DNA of 64,000 nt, taken from Mercenaria mercenaria (Eukaryota > Mollusca > Bivalvia > Venerida > Veneridae). Of the stretch, positions 1 to 11,853 are shown piece after piece. How positions within the stretch are numbered: the stretch's first letter is position 1; each line of letters opens with the position of its first letter. Under the pieces are notes generated by a model. It was not told the DNA's origin. It ran no database searches and was given only the letters and a program-made list of their open reading frames with translations. Position numbers and translations under genes: made by a program. The stretch covers positions 1-64,000 of the forward strand of contig NW_026463224.1 of NCBI RefSeq assembly GCF_021730395.1, read 5' to 3'.

Positions 1-1165
1 AATCACAGCCACTTTGGGATATGAAAATCGAAATGACTGTTTTAAATATTAAGCAATTTGTTTGATAAGCACCTCGTTTGGTGCTTGTATGTTTTTAAAT
101 TGAGAGACGATACAGCAAAAAGAAATTTTAGACGTTCATGAACATTTTAACGAAATTTATTGCTTTTATATTTTAATACAATTTGCAATGAATTTCAGTA
201 GGTATATACCATATATAATAAAGTCACATGTACGCAGTTTGTATTGTTGGATAAACGCAGAAAAGTACACTCCCTTGGACACTCTTCAAAATGCCGGTAA
301 TGTTGTTGGATTTTGAAGTTTTCGCGCAAATTTTCGCCACCTATGTAAGATGGCGAAATAAACACACGCCAAAATAAAACCACTACATTTTGGTTAAAAG
401 GGCGAAAATTTGCCGACACGAAAATATTCCAAAGTACGGTAATTAATTTTAAAAATAATGGAAGTAATAAGTGACGTATTTTAATCACGTGACGTATGAA
501 CTTAGTAGCACATATATTTTGTATAAGTAGCACGTATTATTTATGGGAGCCTACGGAGGTATGGTGTACCCAAAGGAGCAGTTTTATGCCCTGACTTATT
601 TGTTTTGCTATGGTGCTTACCATATGTTATATATTTTAGCTTCTTCCGCCAGACGATTTTTTCCTGGTGATGATGTCATAACCCGGAAATACAATGCCCG
701 AGGTTCATTTGTCTTCACTCGCCTGGATGAGATATTTCCAGCGCAGAGCTTTCGTCCCATGGTTGTGCCGTAAACCGCAAAGACGATGACTTTTGTGATC
801 CACTGAAGTCAGCTCAGGGATCCAGTCACCTACCATCATAGGGAGCCAAAACGGAGTCAACGTATTCACGGTTTAAAGGGACTTTACTTGAAGATATGTT
901 GTATTTTTTTGCTACTTAAAGTTCGAAATTAACGGAAACAACTGTGCAGCGTCACGTTAAAACGGAACTGTCAGTGTTAGAAATTTATATCTAGAGATAC
1001 TGAGCTCAGATTTTCTTTCTTTCTTCCTTATTATCAGATTTTTTCTTCATTTATCATTTATTCATTGTAAATAATCATTTTCTGTAAATAAATTTGTAAA
1101 TATTGTAATGGGTGTTTATTTGTTCTGATGGTTGTTGTCCCCGGTACATCCATCCTGTCACAATG
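1..1165. other. AT-rich stretch, no recognisable gene
   Basis: I recognise no gene, RNA or mobile element here. A 76-codon open frame at 543-773 (+) and a 112-codon frame at 195-533 (-) resemble nothing I know and show no splice or coding signature. The stretch 1080-1160 is rich in TGTAAATA runs and ends in TGTCACA, as some LTR 3' ends do, but I found no partner copy. Confidence 0.4.
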
Positions 1166-1318
1166 ACTTGGCTGTAATATTCCCCTTATCAAGACGATGT
1201 GCAGAATTCAGAATTCGCCCCTGCCTGCTTAATGTCAAGGTCATAACTTGAATGTTTAATGGTTCCATCAAATGCCATCAACCTTTTCACTATCCATAAC
1301 AATGGCGGGGGATACTAG
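1166..1318 (+). repeat. Fragment of a bivalve interspersed repeat
   Basis: This segment matches the tail of the repeat at 7760-8030. Both have a CCCCTTATCAA run, then GACGATGTGCAGAA, then TCAAGGTCA, and then a CAACC(C)TTTCACTATC(C/A)ATAACA block. It is a truncated copy of the same non-coding family. Its ends are approximate. Confidence 0.6.
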
Positions 1319-2454
1319 ATTCTCAGAAAACTGAGTTTCCAGTTGAGAACAAAAGTTTTTATAAACGGCTTGTCATATAGGTAGCAGAATTAACATTTAA
1401 ACAAAAAGGAACAAGAAGTGGGCCTGTGTCGTTTCCGAAAAAAAATATTATTGTTGAACACAAATGTCCAATGAATCAAGTTTGTCTTATGAATCAAGTT
1501 TATTTTTCCTGTTTTGTCACGATATCTCTATGTACAATGTAATTTGACTAAACACTGATAGTGTCCCAATATTGGAAATATATGAAGGATATTACATGAG
1601 TGTCTTTTCGTATTTCATTAAACAAGTTAAATAAAATATGAATCTCCGCTGCGTTTAGTAAATTCAATTTAACAAATGAAAACATATTCTTTATTTTCAA
1701 ATGTAAGATTTTCCCGCTGAAATCATCAGACTTCCTTCTTTCTTAACCTAATTAAACCATAATACCTTACTCAAAACGACACCAACGTCAAATATTTGTT
1801 ACACTAGACTAAGTGTAAAACCAAAATTTTTTAATGACTTTATTTCACTGCAGGGCGTCAATCATGTGATGTAGGTACATATATTGTATTTTAATTTTTT
1901 AAACTTAAGTATTGGCACTTTAACGTTGTGGGAATTTTTCAACACCACCTAACTCAAAGTGCAGACGACTTTGTTGATACACAATAATTAAGAGCCTCAA
2001 GATCTTTCACTAAAACACTTTATTTTCGGATATTATTCCTAAATATGAACTGGGTCTAATATTCTAAACAAAAGACAGACATTTTTAATTGCTTTTCATG
2101 AATGTAAACAACCTATAAATTAATGCATAGCTTTGATTTGAAACACAAAATGTATTTAAGTTTTACATTTAGAAATAGGAAATTTGTATGGTATTCTTTT
2201 TCAATGATATTCTTATACTAAAAGTGTGTTTGCTTAGAAGGAAAGCTTTCTAATGAGTATGAAGGTAAATAAAACTACAAGAGACATGTCTTTTGTCGCT
2301 GTTAATTAAGTACATATTCACAGGAAGTCGGAACTACCAGTGTCACTTATGGTGTGTTTACGTTTTTCTGGTTTGCCCAAACTAAGAAAAATAATGTTGT
2401 CTCCTTCTTTCTATTATCAACAAGATTTTTCACATAAATTTCTGTTCATTTCAG
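1319..2454. other. Non-coding, probably intron upstream of a death-fold exon
   Basis: AT-rich sequence with no recognisable gene. It ends in a polypyrimidine tract and TTTCAG that serve as the acceptor for the exon starting at 2455. I therefore take at least its 3' part to be intron. No upstream exon was found here. Confidence 0.4.
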
Positions 2455-2525
2455 GCATCCTGAAGTCACAGCGGAACTTGTAGATGCTTTTAGACAATGC
2501 GATATAAACGAACACTCTGACAATC
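2455..2525 (+). CDS. Internal exon of a death-fold protein gene
   Basis: The exon is bounded by TTCATTTCAG and a GTAAGG donor. It encodes one leading base, 23 codons (HPEVTAELVDAFRQCD, then a short acidic and Asn-rich linker) and one trailing base. The peptide reads like the last helix of a death-fold domain, of the type TxxELVDALxxCxL. The trailing C joins the CG that opens the exon at 8159, so the reading frame continues into the Death domain there. The two exons therefore probably belong to one gene with tandem death-fold domains. Upstream exons, and so the start codon, were not found in the window. The exon call is inferred from sequence only; the phase agreement is its strongest support. 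Confidence 0.6.
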
Positions 2526-2819
2526 GTAAGGGACCTACTAGTAAAATAACTGCTTTCTCAAAATATATTTATAAACTAACATAAACCAGAGCACAGTTAG
2601 TATACTATTAAGTGGTTGGTTCGTCGTCCAAGACCTGTGTCAGTATTATAACTTAAACATCTGCTTTCTTCTCTGACTGCTGGTCAGAATAACACTAGAC
2701 TCTGTAGGTAATATCCTTGACTCGGCATGGATCTCTTTCATGTATGTTCATATGTCGTTGCTTGACTCTATCAGTTTGTGACCGCCAAAAATAAAAATAT
2801 ATAGAAAAAATTAAATTAA
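2526..2819. other. Intron sequence, nothing recognised
   Basis: AT-rich intron start following the GTAAGG donor. It carries no repeat or gene that I can identify. Confidence 0.4.
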
Positions 2820-3570
2820 CATTTTATCTTGAATCAAATGATGGACCTTCATCAACCTTGACCTCAAGCATTATTGTATAGATTATTTTCATGTTTAAAC
2901 AAATGGTACCGCTTGACTGCACTCGGGGGTCACAAAAGCTAGACTTAAAAAAAAGAAAACTTTAATCGAATTCAGCTCATGAATGGCCTGATACTAGTAG
3001 ATATTCACTAAAAATTGTCTCTAGCATCCAAGATGAACCTCTTCTTACGTTTATTTAAATGGTTTTACTTCGATGCACTAAGTAGCCTCTATAATTATGC
3101 AAGAGCTTAAAGTAAAAAAAATCTTTCAACGACGTGTTTTATGAAATACATGAAGAATCTTCACCATACATGGTTTGCAGTATCCTTGTTTGTTAAATTA
3201 TCGTACCAGAGCTTGGATATAATATTCTTTATAAAACTTCAATTCACGAACCATATAATGGTTGTTCACCAAACCTGGTCAGATGTGTCCTTCAGTATAC
3301 CGTTGTCAAGATTGGTTAAATTGGTCCGCTTAAATTCATTTATGTACTGCCAAGAGCTAAAACTAAAAACACCTTTAAACGACCTTTTACACTTTGTCAG
3401 AAGCTTAATTTGATGGACCTTTCTCAAGAGTCCATACGAGTTGATAAAGAAAAACAAACATGTAAACAATTTCTACTCATTACCGCTTTCATAAATATTC
3501 ATTAAACTTTGTTGTTTGTAGCATCCATGTTATCTACACTTAATCGCCACCATAGCCTCATGGAAAAAGA
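2820..3570 (+). repeat. Degenerate bivalve repeat, tandem internal blocks
   Basis: About four diverged copies of one block: a GATGGACCTTCATCAA-like start, a variable middle, then a TGGTNCCGCTTGACT-like segment and GAGCTAAAACT. The same block family recurs at 12790-13325. It is non-coding; the 90-codon open frame at 3141-3413 is a by-product of it. Confidence 0.55.
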
Positions 3571-3654
3571 AATTATTAAGGGCTTCTCATTAACTGTTAG
3601 ATGTATATTCACAAAATTGATAAGTAGAATCTTTATATTTCTTATAGCTAGCCT

Positions 3655-4510
3655 GTGCACAAGGTGCTCAGAATGAGCTATTGTGATCGCTCACCCTCCG
3701 GCGTCCGCCCGTCCTTCCGTCGTCTGTCCGCCGTCGTCCGTCTGTCCACACTTCCTTTTAACAACATTTCCTAAACCATCAGGCCAATTCTGATGAAACT
3801 TTAAAGGGATCTTTTTTGGCCAGTCTTCTATGCAAAAAAAATCAAATTGAATTCCGTACAGAACTTTGGTAACCATGGCAACCGAAAGGAAAAACTTTAA
3901 AAATCTTCTTGTCCAAAATTACAGGTCATAGAGCTTTTACATTTGGCATGTAGCATCATCCAGTGGTCCCCTCATAATTGTTCAAATAATTTCCTAGGTC
4001 AGATATGGCCCGCCCTTGGGGTCATAAGATTTACAAAGACTTACTTAGGGAAAAATCGAAAATCTTCTTGTCAAAAACACAGGGCCTAGTGCTTTGGTAT
4101 TTGCTATGTAACATCATCTACTGGTACTGTAGCAAGATTGTTCAAAATATGCCCCTTGGGTGAAAAGAGGCCCCATCCGGGGATCACCTTTTACATGAGT
4201 TATATAGGGAAAATACTTAAAACTTTTCGGATTTTATTTCCTAGACTGCTTAATTATGATTACCTGATGACCCAAAATAATTAGGGGTCACTTGACTTTG
4301 ATCTTGATCTACTGACCTATTTTATTTTTAAGATACAGCCTTGAAACTTCAATGACATATACAGTTTAGAACACCGATTTTAAAACTTTCTTTCAGTGAC
4401 CACATCTTTCTACTGCCCTAGTTTCTTAATATTTTAGTATCACTTTTATATTTAAAACATGCAGCTGCTATTAGTCAGGTGAGCGATCAAGGATCATCAT
4501 GACCTCCTTA
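3655..4510 (+). repeat. Hairpin-ended bivalve repeat, copy 1
   Basis: It opens with a GAGCTATTGTGATCGCTCACC block followed by CCGTCC/CCGTCGTC-rich sequence. It closes with GTCAGGTGAGCGATCAAGG and ATCATCATGACC. The interior has blocks of the TTGTTCAAA and GGGGTCA type, as in the copies at 5005 and 49252. It is a non-coding interspersed element inside the intron of the death-fold gene. Confidence 0.7.
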
Positions 4511-5004
4511 TATCCAATTTGGCCAAATGATTCCGCTTGGCTTCACATAGGGATTGCAATACTTAAACATGAAAACAGACATTTTAACTATTTTAGTTCG
4601 TGAACATATTGCTATATGTCCGTCGAATGTGGTCAAGATAATAATTGCACCCTAAAGTTTGTTCAAATGGATGATCCATCCATCTTCACAAAGGGGACAT
4701 CTCAGCTAATAATACTGTATTCGATTCTTTTCGAGACAACTTTGTATGTTGGTTTACGTTTTCATCAAACTTGAGATCGTCAGTATATAAAGTTTTCGAT
4801 TTCAGTTCGCTGTTTTGTAAACGAAGAAATATGACGTGTTTCCCCCATATTACCTACATTGAAAGTTTGAAGCTAATTTACTTAGAAGCTTAACCGTTAC
4901 AATAAGGATGTTTTCTTATACTTTTACATTTATTGATCTTGTTAATTTTAAGAACAAGTTATGTATGACTTATTTATTTGTTTATTTTTCATTTGTTATT
5001 TTTA
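4511..5004. other. Intron spacer between two repeats
   Basis: AT-rich. The part 4570-4730 holds eroded pieces of the 2820-3570 block family; the rest shows nothing recognisable. Confidence 0.35.
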
Positions 5005-6950
5005 GCTCACCTGAGCCAAAGGCTCATGGTGAGCTTTTGTGACCGCTCAATGTCCGTCGTCCGTCGTCAGTCGTGCGTCGTCCGTCCGTCAACATTTTCT
5101 AAAAAATCTTCTTATTGAAAACCACAAGGCAGAATTACACCAAACTTCACAGGAATGATCCTTGGGTGCCCCCCTTTCAAAATTGTTCAAAGAATTGAAT
5201 TCCATGCAGAACTCTGGTTGCCATGGCAACCGAAAGGAAAAATCTTTTTCTCAAAAACCAAAAGTCAAAATTGACCCCGCCCTAGGGGTCACTTGATTTT
5301 ACATAGGAAAATATTCAAAAATCCTCTCCTCAAAAACCAGAAGCCCTATGGCTTAGATATTTGACCTGTAGCATTGCCTAGTAGACCTCTACTTAAATTG
5401 TTCAAATCATGACCTCAGGGTCAAAATTGACACCGTCCCAGGGGTCACTTGATTTTACATAGGAAAATATTCAAAATTTTTCTAAAAATAAACCAGAAGG
5501 CCTAGAGCTTAGATATTTGACATGAAGCATTGCCTAGTGGACCTCTACAAAATTTGTTCAAATCATGACCCCGGGGTAAAAATTAACCCCGCCCCAGGGG
5601 TCACTTGATTTTACATAGGAAAATATTCAAAATTTTTCTTAAAACAAACCAGAAGGCATAGAGCTTAGATATTTCACATGTAGCATTGCCTAGTGGACCT
5701 CTACAAAATTTGTTCTAATCATGACCCCCGGATCAAAATTGACCCAGCCCAGGGGGGATACTTGATTTTACATTAGAAAATCTTCAAAAAATTTCTAAAA
5801 ATAAACCAGAAGTCCTAGATCTTAGATATTTCACATGTAGCATTACCTAGTGGACCTCTACAAAATTTGTTCAAATCATGCCCCCCAAGGTCAAAATTGA
5901 CCACGCCCGAGGGGTCACTTGATTTTACATAGGAAAATCTTCAATTTAAAAAAAAAATAAACCAGAAGGCCTAGAGCTTAGATATTTGACATGTAGCATT
6001 GCCTAGTGGACCTCTACAAAAGTTATTCAACTCATGACCCCCGGGGTCAAAATTGACCCCGCCCCAGGGGTCACTTGATTTTACATAGGAAAATATTCAA
6101 AATTTTTCTAAAACTAAACCAGAAGGCCTAGATCTTAGATATTTGACATGTAGCATTGTCTAGTAGACTTCTACAAAATTTGTTCAAATCATGATCCCCC
6201 GGGTTCAAATTGACCCCGCCCCATGGGGTTACTTGATTGTACATAGAAAAAAATTTCCAAAATTTTCTAAAAATAAACCAGAAGGCCTAGAGCTTACATA
6301 TTTGACATGTAGCAGTGCCTTGTGGACCTCTACAAAATTTGTTCAAATCATGACCCCCAGGGTCAAATTGACCCAGCCCCAGGGGTTATTTGATTGTACA
6401 TAGGGAAATCTTCATAAATTTGCTAAAAATAAACCAGAAGGCCTAGATCTTAAATATTTGATATGTTACATTGCCTAGTAGACTTCTACAAACTTTGTTC
6501 AAATCATGACCCCAGGGGTAATATTGACCCCGCCCCAGCGGTAACTTAACTGTACATGGGAAAATCTTCAAAAAATTTCTAAAAATAAACCAGAAGGCCT
6601 AGAGTTTAGATATTTGACATGTAGCATTGCCTAGAGGACCTCTACAATTTTTTTTTCAAATCATGACCTCGGTGTCAAATTGGCCCCGCCCCAGGGGTTA
6701 CTTGATTGTACATAGGAAAATCTTCCAAAAATTGTCTAGAAATAAACTAGTTTGTTTTTTAAGATAGAGCCTTGAAATTTGGATGACAAGTACAGTTTTG
6801 CACACCGATCTGAAAACTGACTTTCATTGACCGTGAATATGACCTACTGACCTACTTTCTTAATATTTATCATCAGTTTGATATTTGAAACATTTAGCTC
6901 ATATTACTCAGGTGAACGATCAAAGGGTCATTATGACCCTCTTGTTTATT
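5005..6950 (+). repeat. Hairpin-ended bivalve repeat with internal ~157-bp tandem array
   Basis: The left end is a near-perfect hairpin, AGCTCACCTGAGCC with AAA loop and GGCTCATGGTGAGCT. The right end carries CTCAGGTGAACGATC, then the hairpin AGGGTCATTATGACCCT followed by CTTGT. The outermost CACCTGAG and CTCAGGTG are inverted to each other. Between about 5280 and 6760 there are roughly nine copies of a 156-159-bp unit marked by CTTAGATATTTGACATG and by GGGGTCACTTGATTTTACAT. No coding capacity is credible. The layout of short inverted ends, hairpins and a tandem core resembles non-autonomous Helentron-type elements, but that is only a suggestion. Confidence 0.8.
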
Positions 6951-7249
6951 TATTGTTTCTTAATGACTATGGAAAAATATATTAAAATGAAATTGGCCAG
7001 ATAAATAAAAGTTATGACATTTTTAGATGTAGTTCTTGTTTATTAAATATCGGGTTTCTAGCTATTCATTATTACATATAATACAAGACATCTCGCGTAT
7101 CCAGGTCCCTGCTGACTAGAAGTGAAGATGCATACGAAAGAGGCTCTTTTTTTAAAGCGTACCCATTTGACAAGTGTCAGTACATACGTGTCACATAAAC
7201 GTTTTCTATAGATAACCTCTTTATTGGTTATGTTTATACACTCGGGCCG
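6951..7249. other. Intron spacer, nothing recognised
   Basis: AT-rich intron sequence between two repeats, without any feature I can name. Confidence 0.35.
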
Positions 7250-8030
7250 ATTTTTGGCTCACCTTATCACTTTGTGCTCAGGCAGAGCTATTGTGATCGC
7301 TCCCCGTCAGGCGTCCGTCTGTCCGTAACAATTGTGTCTGATCCATTTAACTTAAACCCTTGGAAGGATTTTCATGAAATTTTTGCTAAATGATCACCTC
7401 ATCAAGACGATGTGCAGAACTTGTGACTCAGCCATGTCGGCTCAAGTTCAAGGTCACAACCCAAGGTCAAATGTTTCAGCCTTCCATTTTATGTCCGTTC
7501 TGTATTTTCTAAGCCCCTTGAAGTATTTTCATAAAATTTATGAGTATTTTTATGAAACTTGTGAGTCAGCCATGTTGACTAAAGGTCAAGGTAACAGCTC
7601 AAGGTAAAAGGTTTGAGCCTTCTATATTGTTTTCGCTCTGTATCTCCCAAACCCCACAAGAACTCAAGAGTCAGCCATGTCGGCACAAGGTCCAGGTCAC
7701 ATCCACAGGTCAAGTGTTTGAGTCTTCCATTTTGTGTCCACTCTTTATCTCCTAAACCCCTTGAATGATTTTAATATGACTTTGCTGAAATATTCCCCTT
7801 ATCAAAAAAGAAAAAGTGGAAGACGATGTGCAGAACTCAAAATTCACACATGCCAGCTCAATATCAAGGTCACAACTTAAATGGTTGAGTTTCCAATTTT
7901 CTAAATGATCACCTCATCAAAGCGTTGTGCTGAACTCATGAGTCAGCCAAGTTGGCTCAATGTCAAGGTCACAACTGTCAATGCTTCCACCCACCCAATA
8001 CGATCAACCCTTTCACTATCAATAACAGTG
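7250..8030 (+). repeat. Bivalve interspersed repeat, second family
   Basis: It opens with GGCTCACCTTATCAC and GCAGAGCTATTGTGATCGCT, then CGTCCGTCTGTCCG. It continues as several blocks containing CAAGGTCACAA, AACCCCTTGAA and AGTCAGCCATGT, and ends in the CTTTCACTATCAATAACA tail also seen at 1166-1318. It is non-coding and lies just upstream of the terminal Death-domain exon. Confidence 0.65.
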
Positions 8031-8158
8031 TCTCGTTTATTTGGTGCATTGCATGAGTTTAAAGTATTAAAACATGGCAAATGCAGAAATGGATACCCAT
8101 ATACATTTTCCTAGCTCCATTTATCATGAAATATAGAAGGATTTTATTGTCATTTCAG

Positions 8159-8451
8159 CGGACCTTTCTGTTGATACCCTTCAAAGAAAACCAACAGATA
8201 AGGATCTGTGTACAATAGCCCTCAATATCGGACCGGAATATCTTCCATTGGCTTTGCAGTTGGGTTTGGTGAAAACGGAGCTCTATCACATTGAGGAAGA
8301 CAACAGAGGCAGCTGTGTACGGCGAAACATAGCCATGCTGTTCAGATGGAGAGAAAACAGAGAAGACAGTGCAACATTTGAGGAACTTCGCAACGCCTGT
8401 ATTCGTATAAATGTAAATCCTGGCAACATTTTGAAAAACATTGAAGCATAA
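8159..8451 (+). CDS. Terminal exon of a Death-domain protein
   Basis: The exon follows a TTTCAG acceptor and runs to TAA at 8449-8451, giving 97 codons including the split first one. After a short linker it encodes a Death domain: PLALQLGLVKTELYHIEED (helix 2-3 region with the IEED turn), then AMLFRWRENRE (helix 5), then ATFEELRNACIRI (helix 6) and a short tail. Death domains mediate homotypic contacts in apoptotic and innate immune signalling complexes in the cytosol. The fold is clear, but which protein family this belongs to cannot be told from the C-terminus alone. It joins in phase with the exon at 2455-2525. The last 84 bases of the exon are repeated twice downstream by tandem duplication. 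Confidence 0.75.
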
Positions 8452-11400
8452 AATGACTCAAAAAGACTCGTTTTACAGGCAAAAATGAAACGACTGTCTT
8501 TTTATATTTTATGTCAAATGTTAACACAAACACTCAAGAAAAGTAAGAAGGCAACATTCGTTTATGGCAAATATTTCTTGCATATTATATGTAAATATTT
8601 TGACGTATCATTATTCATTACACGCAATCTAATATGGTTTCTTTTGTAGTACTCGAAGCATGTTCTTTGCCATATGTGCACGCAGAGCTCGTGTTGTTAT
8701 TCATGAAAATGTAGAGTTCGTAGCATGTATTAACAAAAAATCAAATGATGATGAATGTAAAAGCTTGTTACAAGTTTGTCATTCACAATACCTCTTGAAA
8801 AATACAGTATTTTAAGTTAAATCATTATAATCTTTTTTTCTTGTCCAAACTGTGCGCTTTATAAAAATCTTTCTTGAGACGAAGTCACACCACAAGACAA
8901 TTAACAATTATTATTAAATTATTCAGTTATTTTTGAAAAGTGGAATTACCGCAAGTTTATCGGCCAAACTGCGCTATAGAAGTCCTCATGTGGCAAGAAC
9001 ACGTCAAAGCTTCCAATCACGTCAGCGTCAGATACGAAATCGTTTTGCTCCCATGTACTAATTTTATCAGCTATATATTACTTGTGCATTTTTTCTCGAC
9101 ACGTATATCTTTACAAAGTGATCATGTCTGTAAAATAAGAATAGCATCTAATCACTGGTTCTACTGGAAAAAAATGTTTTAGGAAAAAAAAAACAATTTG
9201 AAAGGATTGTGTATAAGGGTATCTAAATTTTTCAAGTCTAAATGAAATGCTTAAATATCTGATATTGTAAGATTTGAGAGAATAAAAATACCCCAAAGCC
9301 CAGTATAGTGCAACATTTTTAATAGGTCGGGTTATTTAAGTTAAAGTTGTTTTAGAATCCATTTATTTATTATTCAGTCACTATGCAAATCTGTTTGTTT
9401 TCTACACACGAGCGAGAGAAGAACTACAAATCAATTTTTGTATACATATAAAAAGATTGAAAATAGCTGTTTGGTTGGCTTCTTAATGACGTGAAATCTA
9501 ACATCTTTAAATTTTTACTGCTTTTGATTGACAGTGCAACATTTGAAGAACTTCGCAACGCCTGTATTCGTATAAATGTAAATCCTGGCAACATTTTGAA
9601 AAACATTGAAGCATAAAATGACTCAAAAAGACTCGTTTTACAGGCAAAGATGAAACGACTGTCTTTTTATATTTTTTGTCAAATGTTAACACAAACACTC
9701 AAGAAAAGTGAGAAGGCAACATTCGTTTATGGCAAATATTTCTTGCATATTATGTGTAAATATTTTGACGTATCATTATTCATTACACGCAATCTAATAT
9801 GGTTTCATTTGTAGTACTCGAAGCATGTTTTTTGCCATATGTGCACGCAGAGCTCGTGTTGTTATTCATGAAAATGTAGAGTTCGTAGCATGTATTAACA
9901 AAAAATCAAATGATGATGAATGTAAAAGCTTGTTACAAGTTTGTCAGTCACCATACCTCTTGAAAAATACAGTATTTTAAGTTAAATCATTATTAACTTT
10001 TTTCATATCCAAACTGCGCTTTATAAAAATCTTTCTTGAGGCGAAGTCACACCACAAGACAATTAACAGTTATTATTAAATTATTCAGTTATTTTTTAAA
10101 AGTGGAATTACCGCAAGTGTATCGGCCAAACTGCGCTATAGAAATCCTCATGTGGCAAGAACACGTCAAAGCTTCCAATCACGTCATCATCAGATACGAA
10201 ATCGTTTTGCTCCCATGTACTAATTTTATCAGCTATATATTACTTGTGCTTTTTTTCTCGACACGTATATCTTTACAAAGTGATCATGTCTGTAAAATAA
10301 GAATAGCATCTAATCACTGGTTCTACTGGAAAAAAAATGTTTTAGGGAAAAAAAAACAGTTTGAAAGGATTGTGTATAAGGGTATCTAAATTTTTCAAGC
10401 CTAATTGAAATGCTTAAATATCTGATATTGTAAGATTTGAGAGAATAAAAATACCCCAAACCCCAGTATAGTGCAACATTTTTAATAGGTCTGGTTATTT
10501 TAAGTTAAAGTTGTGTTTAGAATCCATTTATTTATTATTCAGTCACTATGCAAATCTGTTTGTTTTCTACACACGAGCGAGAGAAGAACTACAAATCAAT
10601 TTTTGTATACATATAAAAAGATTGAAAATAGTTGTTTGGTTGGCTTCTTAATGACGTGAAATCTAACATCTTTAAATTTTTACTGCTTTTGATTGACAGT
10701 GCAACATTTGAAGAACTTCGCAACGCCTGTATTCGTATAAATGTAAATCCTGGCAACATTTTGAAAAACATTGAAGCATAAAATGACTCAAAAAGACTCG
10801 TTTTACAGGCAAAGATGAAACGACTGTCTTTTTATATTTTATGTCAAATGTTAACACAAACACTCAAGAAAAGTAAGAAGGCAACATTCGTTTATGGCAA
10901 ATATTTCTTGCATATTATGTGTAAATATTTTGACGTATCATTATTCATTACACGCAATCTAATATGGTTTCTTTTGTAGTACTCGAAGCATGTTTTTTGC
11001 CATATGTGCATGCAGAGCTCGTGTTGTTATTCATTAAAATGTAGAGTTCGTAGCATGTATTAACAAAAAATCAAATGATGATGAATGTAAAAGCTTGTTA
11101 CAAGTTTGTCATTCACCATACCTCTTGAAAAATACAGTATTTTAAGTTAAATCATTATTAACTTTTTTCATATCCAAACTGCGCTTTATAAAAATCTTTC
11201 TTGAGGCGAAGTCACACCACAAGACAATTAACAGTTATTATTAAATTATTCAGTTATTTTTGAAAAGTGGAATTACCGCAAGTGTATCGGCCAAACTGCG
11301 CTATAGAAATCCTCATGTGGCAAGAACACGTCAAAGCTTCCAATCACGTCATCATCAGATACGAAATCGTTTTGCTCCCATGTACTAATTTTATCAGCTA

Positions 11401-11853
11401 TATATTACTTGTGCATTTTTTCTCGACACGTATATCTTTACAAAGTGATCATGTCTGTAAAATAAGAATAGCATCTAATCACTGGTTCTACTGAAAAAAA
11501 TGTTTTAGGAAAAAAAAACAATTTGAAAGGATTGTGTATAAGGGTATCTAAATTTTTCAAGTCTAAATGAAATGCTTAAATATCTGATATTGTAAGATTT
11601 GAGAGAATAAAAATACCCCAAAGCCCAGTATAGTGCAACATTTTTAATAGGTCGGGTTATTTTAAGTTAAAGTTGTGTTTAGCATCCATTTATTTATGAT
11701 TCATTCACTATGCAAATATGTTTGTTTTCTACACACGAGCGAGAGAAGAACTACAAATCAATTTTTGTATACATATAAAAAGATTGAAAATAGTTGTTTG
11801 GTTGGCTTCTTAATGACGTGAAATCTAACATCTTTAAATTTTTACTGCTTTTG
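8368..11853 (+). repeat. Three tandem copies of the gene's 3' end (period 1165 bp)
   Basis: Units begin at about 8368, 9533 and 10698, each opening with AGTGCAACATTTGA. Each holds the last 28 codons of the Death-domain exon with the same stop, the 3' UTR and flank, and one AATAAA. Units 2 and 3 differ from each other at few sites and unit 1 slightly more, so the duplications are recent. The third unit ends near 11853, where TTTTACTGCTTTTG runs into unrelated sequence. At each junction TTTTTACTGCTTTTGATTGACAG replaces the upstream coding sequence; this looks like a pyrimidine tract and acceptor, but its phase does not fit the donor at 2525. Confidence 0.9.
9281..9286 (+). terminator. Candidate poly(A) signal, repeated in each tandem unit
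   Basis: AATAAA lies 830 bases after the Death-domain stop codon. Equivalent hexamers occur at 10444-10449 and 11606-11611 in tandem units 2 and 3. Which one is used cannot be read from the sequence. Confidence 0.35.

Noticed and set aside
900-1162. Possible solo LTR ending in TGTCACA
   Set aside because: No second copy, no matching TG start and no target duplication could be found in the window.
10036-10389. 117-codon frame after the Death-domain exon, also seen at 8940 and 11267
   Set aside because: It recurs because the 3' flank is tandemly duplicated. The versions differ in length and no codon constraint or domain is visible.
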